Source: Loxodes magnus (lineage: Eukaryota; Ciliophora; Karyorelictea; Loxodida; Loxodidae). Taken from it: 64,000 bases of DNA. The notes beneath the pieces were generated by a model, which saw only the letters and a list, made by a program, of their open reading frames with translations, was not told where the DNA came from and did no database searches. The stretch spans positions 62,001 through 126,000 of the forward strand of contig CAMPDV010001242.1 of assembly GCA_946699065.1 (NCBI GenBank), given 5' to 3'. Made by a program: the position numbers and the translations under genes. Of the stretch, positions 39,606 to 50,460 are shown piece after piece. The first letter of the stretch is position 1, and each line of letters starts with the position of its first letter.

Positions 39606-40563
39606 ATGAATTTTCATACTAAGTCAGAATTGATTGTCAAGTTTTTGTGTCTTAGAAAAATTTGCAAAAAGTCATAGAAAGCAAATTAGCTTGGATTACT
39701 CTTTAGTAAAATACCTTTGATGATCAAAAAGTACAAAATATGTCCAAATTTCTGCTAATAAAAGTTTTAAATGTACTCTACTATTCTGTATTCATCCAAT
39801 ACCTTGTCTTCCTTCAATTTTAGAAGTGGCTTATTAACAAAATCTACAGTAAAAGAAATTTCCGAAACTTATAGGGATAATTATTACGTTGAGTAGATAA
39901 AAGATAACTTATTAATCATTTCTGGAGGAAGCGAATCTTCAAAAAGATTCACTATTCTTCATATAGAAAATGATTAATAAAGCCTAGGAGTTGGAAACTC
40001 TTTTTAGTAGAAAACACCATAGAACTATATTTGATAATAAAGCTTCGGTTTATTTAATAGGAGGAGAAACTACCAAATCACATGAAGTTTTTAGCATGAA
40101 AACTTTAAAGTTTACTCCTTGTTTCGAAGACTTTCCAATAAGACTAAGAACCTTTGGACTTTGCCTAGTAAAAGAAGATTTCTATGTTTTTGGCAGGTTA
40201 GACTTTGATAAAAGTGCTGCTTAAAATTCTATTTATACTTATTCAAATATTGACTAGAAATGAAGACTCTTATAAATTTAACTTGCTAATAAAAGTTCAT
40301 CAAGTGCTGCTTATTCAAAAAAAGATTAAAGTTGCTATATCTGATGTAGTGGTGGGAATTTAAGGAGAACTTTTGCTTATGATTTCAAATAGCTAGCAGA
40401 TCATGGAGAAAAAATGGATGAACCTTCTTATATATATTCCAAGCCTATAGTTCAATGAGATTACATATTTTTCTTTAAAAACTCAGGAGAACTATGGTTA
40501 TATGAAATAAAAGGAGGAAAATGGAATTGAGCGAATACTTGTTGGGAAAAGATTAGAATTTGA
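39606..40563 (+). CDS. Kelch-repeat protein (one apparent frameshift)
   Basis: From ATG 39606 one frame runs to a first kelch blade, LLIISGGSESSKRFTILHIE. Near 39966-39985 the reading frame shifts by one. It then gives RKHHRTIFDNKASVYLIGGE, EDFYVFGRLDF, IYTYSNIDQKWRLL and GELWLYEIKGGKW, the Gly-Gly doublets and spaced Tyr/Trp of kelch beta-propellers. TAA/TAG are read as Gln. TGA 40261-40263 encodes the signature kelch Trp in DQKWRLL, a second TGA gives IVQWDYIFF, and TGG is also used for Trp. The end is TGA 40528-40530 or 40561-40563. Kelch propellers mediate protein-protein contacts, often as substrate adaptors. No intron with GT-AG ends fits the shift, so it is either a sequencing indel or an early pseudogene. 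No N-terminal partner domain is recognised. Confidence 0.62.
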
Positions 40564-41451
40564 TAAAATATGAAAATGAAAATAAACTAATGTATTAACT
40601 TAAATTATATTAAATAGTTAAAAAATATTTATTTAATGTAGAATATTTTATTATCTTTTATTAAGATAAATCAGATTTAAGCTTTTCAATAAATTAATTA
40701 AAACTCTCTTTAATTGCAATTATTTAAATTATAAGAATAAATATATAAAGCATAGTGTAGATTCAATAAATAGCTTAGCTATCCTCATATATCTTAATGC
40801 TTATATAAAATAGTTTTAACATTAAAATTAAAGGAGAAATTAATTACCCATAAATGTTTTATTCTTAGTAAAGAGATAAATAAAAATTCTTAAAAGTTTA
40901 AATAATTATAGAAAATAACTATTTACTAAAGTTTATAAATTAAATTACTAATAATTATAAAAGTCTTACAATTAACTAAAATTAAATAGATTTACTATGC
41001 ATTGCTTGTATAAATATAACCTTTTTAATATATTATATTTAATCAATCATTATTATTTAAGAGATAAACCTATTTTATTATATTGCAATCAAGTAACTTA
41101 TAAAATATAAAGATAACCTTTTATGGATAATTTAATTAATAAAATTGTTATAATCTCTCATAAATTAAGGAATTGCTTTATAAGAGTTTTTGAGAACTTA
41201 AAAAGACTTAAATTAGATAGTAGTAATAATAAATAAAACAATCATAGAATTAAAGGATTAAATTAAATACAAATTTAGTTAATAATGCTGTATACAGTAG
41301 ATCTCTTTTAATTTATAATGTAATTAAGTTTTTTAATTTAGTATGTCTTAAAACTTAAAAAATGTGGTTGATTAGAAGAACTTATAAATGATTATTTGAT
41401 TTTCTTCATAAAAGATTATATTAGAAAATTTTTAAGATAAAAGATAAATAA
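40564..41451. other. A+T-rich spacer
   Basis: Nothing recognisable between the kelch gene and the ORF fragment at 41.45 kb. Confidence 0.4.
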
Positions 41452-41640
41452 TCAAAATAAAAAAGAGCATACAGTGAGACTTGAATTCCCATAGAATTTA
41501 TTCCATTCAAACTTGAGTCTAGCACATAACATTCCTCGGCTATACACGCCTTGTTTTATTAATTTGTCAATTGCTTTTTCCAAATCGCAAACACGAAGTG
41601 AAAAAGTTGGAAATATTTTAGAAGAGAATAAAAATAGTTA
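41452..41640 (-). CDS. ORF fragment of unknown origin
   Basis: An isolated G+C-richer block that reads on the minus strand as FSLRVCDLEKAIDKLIKQGV then YSRGMLCARLKFEWNKFYGN, ending at TGA 41452-41454 after TVCSFLF. No TGA interrupts it and the amino-acid mix is protein-like. It has no credible start codon and falls into A+T-rich DNA on both sides. It could be an exon or a relic of a mobile element ORF. Not recognised. Confidence 0.33.
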
Positions 41641-42267
41641 AAATTATAGATTTATATCTAGTGATAATTTATTTTATAAATAAATAAATTTGATATAACT
41701 TAAGATTTTATTTAATTAATTTAAATCTTGATAAGGATATAAATAAAAATTAACTATTTTATAAATTGTTGTATTAAAGCTAATTTACTTGGTATGATTT
41801 CCTTTTAATCGTAAATATTCTTTAGAATTAATTTAAATTACATCATCAATTTTAAATTTTGTTTATTTTTAATTTAAGCACTAACAAATAAAAAATAAGG
41901 TATTTTCTTATAAAGTCATTTTAAATTTTTCTATAAAGGTCAAATTTTAAACTTTCATACATCAAATTAAAGGTTTTATATTTAATAGATTCTGTTTTTG
42001 AGAATTATTAGGTTAGAACAATTTAAAAAGCCAATCATAATGTTTAAATAAATCTAATTAAATTTTTAATAATCCAACTTTTTCTTTTCTAGAAAGTTTT
42101 ATTTTAAATTTTTAGCAAAATAAATATTAAAAAAAGATAGCCGCATACAATATCAAAAGCTATATAGATTTATTTCTTTATAATATTGATTAAGCAACCA
42201 CTTATTCTTAATAATTAATTAATTCTATATAATTTATTTAAAACTAATAATAGCTGATTTATACTTA

Positions 42268-42648
42268 GATATATGATATATGATATATGATATATGATAT
42301 ATGATATATGATATATGATATATGATATATGATATATGATATATGATATATGATATATGATATATGATATATGATATATGATATATGATATATGATATAT
42401 GATATATGATATATGATATATGATATATGATATATGATATATGATATATGATATATGATATATGATATATGATATATGATATATGATATATGATATATGA
42501 TATATGATATATGATATATGATATATGATATATGATATATGATATATGATATATGATATATGATATATGATATATGATATATGATATATGATATATGATA
42601 TATGATATATGATATATGATATATGATATATGATATATGATATATGAT
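42268..42648 (+). repeat. Perfect heptanucleotide microsatellite (GATATAT)54
   Basis: GATATAT repeats 54 times without a single mismatch or indel from 42268 to 42645, followed by GAT. Such perfection implies recent expansion or strong homogenisation. It does not resemble a ciliate telomere repeat, which would be G-rich. Confidence 0.99.
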
Positions 42649-42799
42649 GAACTATTAACTATTTATTTTGTATATTTTTAATTTAGCTTAATGATTCTAT
42701 AATAAAAATATATAATATAACTATTTATCTAAACTTTCCTTTATTATTTTGTAAGTTATAGTTATAATTAAAACTTTTATTTAAGTCTAGTTTAAAGTT

Positions 42800-43140
42800 T
42801 ATAATTATATCCAAATCTAAATATCTCAAGCTAATTTACAATTAGATAACTTTAATACACTGGAAAGAAAATTGCACCAAGATATTACTCATCAATCAGT
42901 ACCAAGTAATCTTTAAGTATACAAAAAACAAAATAAGATAAAGAAGAAATATAAGAAGAAATGGAAGAGTATAATAAGATATAGGATACACTTAATTAAT
43001 TATTAAAACATTTAAAAAAATATATGAAAGAAGTAACTACGAAAGTTCACAATAAATGTTTAGGTAATTATAAGACAAAAAGGATAAAATGAAGTTATAA
43101 TGGAAAGATGAGGGAAAGTGGATGCGAATTATATGTATAA
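42800..43140 (+). other. Coiled-coil ORF remnant
   Basis: Purine-rich plus-strand block reading KQDKEEIQEEMEEYNKIQDT then LLKHLKKYMKEVTTKVHNK. An earlier part is in another frame (LQLDNFNTLERKLHQDITH). It looks like a broken coiled-coil gene, perhaps another ORF1-type relic, but it has no knuckle. Confidence 0.28.
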
Positions 43141-45268
43141 AGCTAATAATTTAATTTATTTATATTTTTAACTTTAATGTTTAGTGTATTAAATAGATAA
43201 TATTATTTTTCTCTTTATTTTTAATAATTAGTAATCTTAAGAGTTATATAGAAATATATAAATAATTAAAGCTTAAATTTAATATTAATTATATTCTTAA
43301 GATTCATTAAATTTATATAATATGATAAATTACTAATAGAAGCTAAATTATAATAATTCTTAATTAACAAAAATAATGCTTAAAAATATAAAAATTAGCT
43401 TTATTTCTTAAGATTATAATTAATAGAACATTGTAAAATTAATTTTTTGTAATCCTAATAAATAAGAAAATCTAAATTTAATTTTAATTAATAAATATAA
43501 GAAAATAAATATATTAAAGAATAAGTAATTAATTTAATTACACATGTAATAGTTATCTATCTTAAATCTTCTATTTTTTAATTTCAATTATTTCTTATTC
43601 TTTGGATATATATTTAACTTTTTATTTTTAATATCAATTTAGTTTATAGATTTATCGAAAGAAATTTATTTTATGTATAATTTTAAGTTTATTTTATATG
43701 TAATTAACTATAATTGCAATGTGATTTATTATCCAAGTATACTTTTATTTTTTATATACCATAAAGCATTAAAAACTTTATTTATTTATGATTATCTTAA
43801 AGTATTTAAGATAAAGACTATTAATAAATAATCTATCAGTAATATTTTAAAGAGCTTGTAGAGCTTTTTTCTAATTTTATGAAGAAATAAAATGCATTTA
43901 AATTAATTTAATTTAATTATTAAGCTATAATTAGAAAACATTAACTATTTAATCTTAGAACTAAAGTATTTATATTTAGATTTATTATTTAAATAAGTAT
44001 TACATAATTCTAGTAAATCATATTTATGTTTCTTCTTAAAACTATCCTAATTAATTAATCTTTAAACTAAATAAAGAAAAAAAATTATATAAAAGGGAGA
44101 TATAAAGCTAATTATTTTTATTTAACTTTAATTTTTATACAATATTAAGTTTGATGTTGGTCTTATTTGATCAAAAGCTAACTATAATTTTTTAATTTAA
44201 TGTCTAAAGCAAATAATTTAATAACTATAAACATATTATACTTAAATCTAAATTATTTTTTATTTATTCAAATTAATTTATTAGTAATTTAGAATAAATT
44301 AGTATATTTATTTATTTATTTAAGTTTTCTTTAATGATAATATTATTTGATAAAGTTATCAGATTGAAAAAGTTCTTAAATCCTTTTATAGATTAATATC
44401 CTTAGTAGTAATAAATATGAAATTAATTAAATAAACTTTATATTTTAAGATTTTTTATTATAAAGTTTAATAATATAGATAATTATTAAAAACTATGCAT
44501 CTATTTTTATATTCTTTATAATTTGGAAATATTATAATATTATACTTTTTATTCTTAACTTTATTTATTTTATTTAATTATTAAAAATAAATTAATAAAA
44601 GTTTTCTTTATTTAATTAATTAGTTCAAATATTCTACCTTCAATGTTTTATCCCTCATCTAATTAAATATATCTACTAACTAAGGAATATAATATTTATA
44701 TTTAATTTAATTTCTGATTATGTTTTTATAATAATAATATGTATCTTTCAGTTATATGCAACTTTTCTAGATTTATTATTCTATTTTATTTTTATGTTTA
44801 TAATTTTATAAGTTAATTATTTAAAGAGTAATTGTATAAACTTAATTATTTTCTTAATGTTTATTTATTATTTTAGCATAGTATTAATAAAATAAATAAC
44901 TTATTCTATTTATTATTGTTTATATATTATTTTAACATTTTTCTGTATTTATTATTATTTTTCTGAAATATATAAAATCATATAAAACATTAAAAAAATG
45001 TAATAATTATATATATGATAAAATATAATAAAAATATGATGCTTGATACATAATCAAAAACTTAAATATTTTACTAGTTTATATATTTAAATAGATCCAT
45101 GTTTTATAAAAATGAAGTATAGTTAATTAAGAAATAAGATAAAATAACTTATGATAATGATGTATACACTAATTTATTAAAAGTATCCTTGAAGTATTTT
45201 ATTTTATAAAGTTTTATATTAATTAGAAAAATTAAAAATTTAAATAATTAATAATAATAATAATAATA
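43141..45268. other. Gene-poor A+T-rich region
   Basis: About 2.1 kb of very A+T-rich sequence with no supported feature. A short AAT repeat at 45246-45267 adjoins the retroposon copy that follows. Confidence 0.45.
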
Positions 45269-46081
45269 TGCTTAAAGTTAGTAGAGTTTTGCATTCTCTG
45301 GAATTGCAACCAGTTCCTGCGGACAGTTTTTTTAACGTGGGTGTGATCCACGACCTTTTTATTAAGTGGGAGGTTACCACTGTAACCGTTCAAGTGGTCT
45401 TGCAAAAAGCTTTTATTTGTAGATCCCTGTTGGAGTTATTCATAGTTTATTGAGTTGTCTCCATGTTCTTTTCTGCTCTTATTTGTTTATTTTCTTTCAT
45501 TATCAACAGTTTTTTAAAATATGTTGATTTGATTTGCAACATCAACAAAGTTTGTATTATTGTCTTTATTTCGTTCTTTTTTATGATAATTTATTTTCTA
45601 TATTTTCTAATCTTTTAATGAAACTTGTAGCAATCATTTCTTTTTCTGGATTCAATTCTGTTTTTAATTTTATTAGTATTTTTTCTATTTCCATTTTTGT
45701 GTCCTATTTAAAATTTTATTATGATTAAGTTCAGAGTTATTCTTCCGTTATTAATTTGCTACAAATAAGTTATCTTCTAAGTATTAGTAATTCGTTGTTC
45801 TAATCTTCTATGTTACTCATTAGTTCCCGTATTTTTTCGCCTAAGTTGTAAGTTGTTTCTTCATAATTTGAGATTACTTTTTACATTTGGTCTAATTAAA
45901 TTTAAAGTTTTTGATTAGTTTCGTTCTTAGGTTAACTTATCTCTATTTATCTTACCATAACTTTACCTTCTGAAGAAGAGCTCGACTCCTCCTATTGTTA
46001 TTATTTTTTCTAAATTTCTTTTGCCGCTTTTCTCTTTAGGTTTCTAAGTTAATTTTTTGAGAGTCGAAGAGATTAATCCAT
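45269..46081 (-). CDS. ORF1-type zinc-knuckle protein, intact frame
   Basis: From ATG 46081, preceded by an A run, one continuous frame covers about 270 codons. Near the start TAG AAA AAA TAA TAA CAA TAG GAG GAG gives KKQQQQEE next to a five-Ser run, good evidence that TAA and TAG are Gln. Order: basic N terminus (RLSKNQLRNLKRKAAKE), coiled coil (ISNYEETTYNLGEKIRELM, then QNNELLILRRQ), a K-M-E-I-E motif, and the zinc knuckle CWCCKSNQHILKNC with C-x2-C-x4-H-x4-C spacing and TGA for its Trp. A basic, Pro-rich tail follows (GIYKQKLFARPLERLQW). No TGA ends the frame; a TAA at 45272-45274 or an unidentified downstream codon may serve. A probable RNA-binding Gag-like product. A target-site duplication is not clear; both flanks share only AAATTAAA. 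Confidence 0.62.
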
Positions 46082-46848
46082 TTTTTTTAAATTAAAGTAA
46101 TTTTAGTTAAATTTTATCTAAAATAAAATAAATCCATTCATTAAATTAAAAAATTAAAATATCATTAATAAATCAAATCTTAGTTTATATGTAAAAAAAT
46201 GTTCTAGAAGCAAATATAATCTCCACTTTCTTCTAGTTTAAATATTCTAACTATTAAATTATTAAGAAAATATATTATTATTTTAAGAAGTAAGCAATAG
46301 AAAGATTTTAAACTAAAATAAGCTTAATTACAATATTTTAATATATTTTATAAAATAAATAAATTCTATTTATTATTTTTAGGACTAGTTATTAATCTCT
46401 TAAATTTGTTATTTATAATTAATTTAGTCGCTTTTATTTTAGAATAATCCATTTTTTAGTATTTTTACTAAAAATTTGATTATTTTTTTAATTATTAAAT
46501 GATAAGGTTAAACCTTAGATCTTCTATTATTGGGTTTGTATATATTAAAGTAGTTTATCTTTTATTTATTTACTTGCTTATATTAAGTAAAATCATATTT
46601 ATTTCTTAGAAAAATTTTAACAATTAAAAGAAAGCCATATAATTTAAGTAGATATAATGGATTTATAGAAATAGAGTAAAAAGCATACAAAAAAGGATAT
46701 AAAAGGTGTGTTATCAGTATCTTAATAATATAAGAGAAATAAGAAATGCTGCAATAATAAGAGAAAATACTAGCAGTATTATTTATTTATCTTATAATTA
46801 TTAAGTTACTTATTACATATCTTTTTAGTTTAATATAAATTAAATAGA
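46082..46848. other. A+T-rich spacer
   Basis: No supported feature. A minus-strand ATGG after an A run at 46455 opens a low-complexity frame that I do not call. Confidence 0.35.
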
Positions 46849-47051
46849 ACCAAAACTTACTCTGTTGTATGTGAAAAATCTTTAAGCATGCAAATAAGAA
46901 ATTGGAAATAAATTATCTTATGCAGAAAATTATTAAATAGAATCTAAGTAAAGAATCTTCAGAGCAGATAATTTGTCAGAAATGTAAACTAGCAAAGCTA
47001 ACTGATAAAATATATAGACTTTAAATCTAAATTAAATAGGAATATCTATTA
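46849..47051 (+). pseudogene. ORF with Cys pairs, interrupted by a retroposon
   Basis: A plus-strand frame reads NLLCCMWKIFKHANKK (Trp from TGA 46872-46874), then SSEQIICQKCKLAKLTDKIY, up to the target-site duplication. After removing the insert and one duplication copy it continues from 48025 as EQVLNLIKKMKKHGMCC. Paired Cys/His suggest a small zinc-binding protein, but no family is recognised. The frame also runs directly into the ATG of the inserted element. Confidence 0.33.
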
Positions 47052-48024
47052 ATAAAAAAAATGGAAGCTATTAAAGGTGGATTTCTCTTGGGGAAGGAGG
47101 AACGCAAGAAGGTAAAGGCCTAAAGTAAAGAGGCCAGGCACCAAATACCTCCACAGGCGTCACACACTCCTAACCCACCACCTGAAAAGAGAAAAGAACG
47201 ATCAGCTGGAGATACTATAACTCCACCAAAGAAATTCAAATCGAACAGAGAACAAATAACAATAAGATAATTCGATATAGGACAAAACTAAATAGACTTT
47301 GACGAATAGACGATATTGAACATGGACCAACTATAAATGGCTTAACTTTTGCGCCAACTAATGAAAAAGATACAAGAGTTAGAACATAAATTGGAACTTA
47401 TTGACCAAGAAAAGACTCAAGAATTATAACAAATGTTCTGTGACCTAGACCAACATCTCACAGATGGTAACATTCACACTCCCTGCTTCAACTCCAAAGA
47501 AAGATTTGAAGTACGATTGGAAGAATTAGAAGCAGATCTAGAGATCATAATTGAGCAAAACGAGAAGGACATAATAAAACAAGATAAAACAAATCTTACG
47601 CTCGATTCAAAGATCACAAAACTAGAAGATCAGATAAAACTTAATCAATCATAGAAAATATAACTTTTAGGAGATTAAATGGATATTGAAACTGTAAAGA
47701 TGACTAAACCCAAGATTTTTAAGAAAAGATGCTTCATCTGTAACAGCACCTGACATCTATGGAGGAAATGCAAGGAAAATCAGAAAATTAAAAAGAAAAT
47801 ATGAGAAGACTTGGCCACATTTTATCCAGCCTATGACGGGAAATTATGAAGAAAGAAGAAAACCTCAAGTCCTGTCAAAAGACTTGGAAGTGACCCAAGA
47901 AAAAGGTCTTGGCGAGTTCGAGTACCTCCAAAAGGCATTGGAGGAAGGTAGGAGCTTCTAAAGAAACAATCTCTTTCCTATAAACTTTTTAATTTCATTT
48001 CATTTCAAATAGGAATATCTATTA
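47034..48024 (+). mobile_element. ORF1-only retroposon with 18-bp target-site duplication
   Basis: Perfect direct repeat AAATAGGAATATCTATTA at 47034-47051 and 48007-48024 around a 955-bp insert. The insert begins ATAAAAAAAATGG, with the ORF start at its very 5' end, and ends TAAACTTTTTAATTTCATTT. It holds one ORF and no reverse transcriptase. The 3' tail matches those of the 48.86 and 60.54 kb elements. The intact frame and perfect duplication suggest a young insertion. Confidence 0.85.
47061..48005 (+). CDS. Intact ORF1-type protein: coiled coil plus CCHC zinc knuckle
   Basis: One uninterrupted frame through the whole element, about 310 codons. Order: basic, Pro-rich N terminus (KEERKKVKAQSKEARHQ, then PPEKRKERSAGD), a long coiled coil (residues about 90-205; LMKKIQELEHKLELIDQEK, FEVRLEELEADLEIIIEQN), the D-Q-M-D-I-E motif, and the knuckle CFICNSTWHLWRKC with the Trp before His encoded by TGA 47751-47753. 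A basic tail follows with FYPAYDG, DPRKRSWRVRVPPKG. Three TGAs read as Trp; TGG is also used. No TGA stop lies inside the element, so how translation ends is unclear: a TAG at about 47949 or context-dependent termination are options. By analogy with LINE ORF1 proteins it should bind its own RNA. Confidence 0.75.
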
Positions 48025-48858
48025 GAGCAAGTGCTAAATTTAATAAAAAAGATGAAAAAGCATGGAATGTGTTGTCTAATAATATATGGAAAAATAGAAA
48101 TATTTTAGACAGAAATATAAGACTCCTAAAAAATAGAGAAATACGTAATTTATAAAAAAAATAACAAGCATTTCTATTAGATTAAATACAATTTTAAAAC
48201 TTTAATTATAAAAAAATATTAAGAAAGAGATATAAAATAAATAAACAAATAAATAAACTGAATTTTAAGATAATTGGCTCATTTATGTGAAAAGTTAATA
48301 TTAGATGCAAAAAATTTATTTAATAATATATGCTCATATCTATAAAATTGATTAATTGATATATTTATACTAAAGGATAATTTTATTAATATAGAAATTA
48401 AAATATTTTAGAAGAACTATATTTATGGAATTGGCCTATAAAAAACGTAAAATTACAAATTTTTTTCAATGTAAAAAACTTAAAAATGTATAATTCTTTG
48501 ATATATTGATTTGGAAGATTAAAACTTAACTTTCTTCTAAAATTTAGTAAATTTAAAATACATTTATTTATATTTTCAGATAATATAACAAGCTAGTTAT
48601 TTTAGACTATTGACTTAAGTTGAATCAAAAAGAGATATAAATCAAAATAATAAATCTGAATAGTAATATTCTAACACAAATATAGATAATAATAATTAAA
48701 ATCTTTATTTATTTATGTCCTAATTTAAATCAAATAAGTCTAAATCAAGAGTAAATAAAAAAAAAAGTTTTTAAATATATATATAGTTAGAAAATATAAA
48801 TTAAGAAAATATTATAAATAACTACTAAAAATATAATAATTAATAAATAAATTATTTA
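48025..48858. other. Continuation of the interrupted ORF, then A+T-rich spacer
   Basis: 48025-48210 carries the 3' part of the ORF split by the 47-kb element (EQVLNLIKKMKKHGMCC onward). The rest is A+T-rich without features. Confidence 0.35.
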
Positions 48859-49840
48859 ATATGCTGTATTATTTAAATAAAAATGGTAGAAGGGTTCAAG
48901 AAAGGCTTTTATACCACCTCCTAAAAGGGGAGAGAGAGTAGGAACCCTCATCTTTAACTCACACATCTTCTTCCTAGAAATAATCTTCTTCTCAAAACCT
49001 TCAAGAATAATAGACTCAACTAGGAACTTCCAGACAAACCTAAAAGATGGGACAAAAGCGCCAAAAGGCTACCCCGATGACACTAACTGAAGAGGAAAGA
49101 TCTAGAAGGTGCTGGAGACGCAAGAAGCAGCAGCCGTGCGAGAGTTTGCGATGCCATAGTTCCAGGAAGAACAGGCATAAATTTTAGTCGCATTCGCTGA
49201 CCTGAAGGAGGAAGTAAAGAGGCTACGATTAGAGAATAGAGCTCTAAAAAATCAAGTTACTGAGCTCAAGGAATGGAAAGAAAGCTTCTGGGAAGTCTAC
49301 GATCGAGAACAAAACGCTTTCTTCAGGGAAATGGGATTGCTGCAGCAGAGAACAACTGTGCTTGAAGAGAACAGCAAGTAGCAACAGTAGTAGGAATTCA
49401 AAGTTAGGACAATTCAAGATTCAATGGACATAGAAGGAGCTACTATGTTACCGAGGAGTCCTGACAAGAAATTAATTAGGAATAAACCAAGATGATTTGT
49501 ATGCAAACAAACTGGACATAAATATAGACAATGTTAGAAATTGAAATTAATTAAATAATAGTACTGGAATAGAAAATAATAAGAAAAATAATAGTACTAA
49601 TATAAGGATAAGATTAGACGAGAATTCTGTAATTAATTTTATCCGTCAGGAGATCAAATCTACAAACCGAAGTGATACACAATCCAAGGCGACTGAAGAA
49701 AGAGTTCTGAAGGGAGCTGATTCCAGCCAGGTTATCAAACTGGTCCTGTGAACACGAGATTGTAAGTCCTCCAAGTTCACTAAACTCTAATTTAAACTTT
49801 TTAATTTAATTTAGTAATTCTTATATGCTGTATTATTTAA
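48859..49840 (+). mobile_element. ORF1-only retroposon with 18-bp target-site duplication
   Basis: Perfect direct repeat ATATGCTGTATTATTTAA at 48859-48876 and 49823-49840 around a 946-bp insert. It begins ATAAAAATGG, has a G+C-richer 5' leader of about 170 bp, then the ORF. It ends TAAACTTTTTAATTTAATTT, nearly the same tail as the 47-kb element. No reverse transcriptase. Size, orientation and tail agree with the neighbouring element about 0.8 kb upstream, but sequence and target site differ, so this is an independent insertion of a diverged family member. Confidence 0.87.
49047..49710 (+). pseudogene. ORF1-type zinc-knuckle protein with one frameshift
   Basis: ATG 49047 gives MGQKRQKATPMTLTEEERS. 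A one-base shift near 49110 then leads into KVLETQEAAAVREFAMPQF. The coiled coil follows (LKEEVKRLRLENRALKNQV, then TELKEWKESFWEVYDREQ), a TAG/CAA/CAG glutamine run, D-S-M-D-I-E, and the knuckle WFVCKQTGHKYRQC, where the first Cys is replaced by a TGA codon. The tail is basic, with CNQFYPSGDQIYKPKW alignable to FYPAYDGKLW of the 47-kb copy. The single shift and altered Cys make it a probable recent pseudogene. Confidence 0.65.
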
Positions 49841-50214
49841 GATTTAGCTAACTTTTGTAATTTTATTAAGTAAGCATATTTAGTTTATAATATTAAATTT
49901 TTAAGGAAACAATTTTAAAATATTATTTATCAAATTAAATGCTTTCAAGTATTTTAGTTTGAAAAGTAGGAAAACTAAAAAAATATAAATAAAGCAATAA
50001 AATTTGCTTAATTTTATTTTAAAATTTTATAAACTTTTAAATCCAAATCTCCTAAACTGAAATATTAACTAAATTTAAAATAACTAAGATATAAATAATT
50101 ATGATTCAAAGGTCTTAATATATGTAGAAATATTGTTAATGTAATTAAATAAGTTTAATTATTTTAAACAAAAAATCTAATTTATATAAGCATTTCTAAT
50201 ATTTAGGATACTTT
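49841..50214. other. A+T-rich spacer
   Basis: No feature seen between the retroposon and the tRNA-bearing inverted repeat. Confidence 0.4.
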
Positions 50215-50244
50215 ATTTAAGTTATTTCATTCTTATAAAGTAAA

Positions 50245-50317
50245 GCCCGGCTAGCTCAGTCGGTAGAGCGTCAGACTCTTAATCTGGTGGTCGTGGGTTC
50301 GAGCCCCACGTTGGGCG
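50245..50317 (+). tRNA. tRNA-Lys (anticodon CTT)
   Basis: Identical tRNA sequence to 37506-37578 but on the plus strand: acceptor GCCCGGC/GTTGGGC, anticodon loop ACTCTTAA, T arm GTGGGTTCGAGCCCCAC, discriminator G, TTT terminator. Confidence 0.96.
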
Positions 50318-50355
50318 TTTTTAATATTATATGCTTATTAGAAATAACAAAATAG

Positions 50356-50427
50356 TTCCGCATCCGGGGCTTGAACCCGGGTCTTTCGGGTGAGAGCCGA
50401 ATATCCTGACCACTAGACTAATGCGGA
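50356..50427 (-). tRNA. tRNA-Glu (anticodon CTC)
   Basis: Identical tRNA sequence to 37397-37468 on the minus strand; acceptor TCCGCAT/ATGCGGA, anticodon CTC. It converges with the tRNA-Lys of the same arm. Confidence 0.96.
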
Positions 50428-50460
50428 TTTAATTAAATAGTAATAAAAAGTATTTAAATA

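Larger units (their letters stand above)
50215..50460 (-). repeat. Right arm of the 246-bp inverted repeat carrying two tRNA genes
   Basis: Reverse-complement copy of 37364-37609, including both tRNA genes and short flanks. Confidence 0.9.

Noticed and set aside
39966..39990. Programmed +1 frameshift in the first kelch gene
   Set aside because: No recognised shift-prone motif is present; a simple indel or decay is more economical.
42268..42648. Internal telomere repeat
   Set aside because: GATATAT lacks the G-rich strand typical of ciliate telomeres.
45521..45560. GTTGATGTTGC reading as a host gene exon on the plus strand
   Set aside because: The minus strand reads as a complete CCHC knuckle inside a long ORF, which accounts for the sequence.
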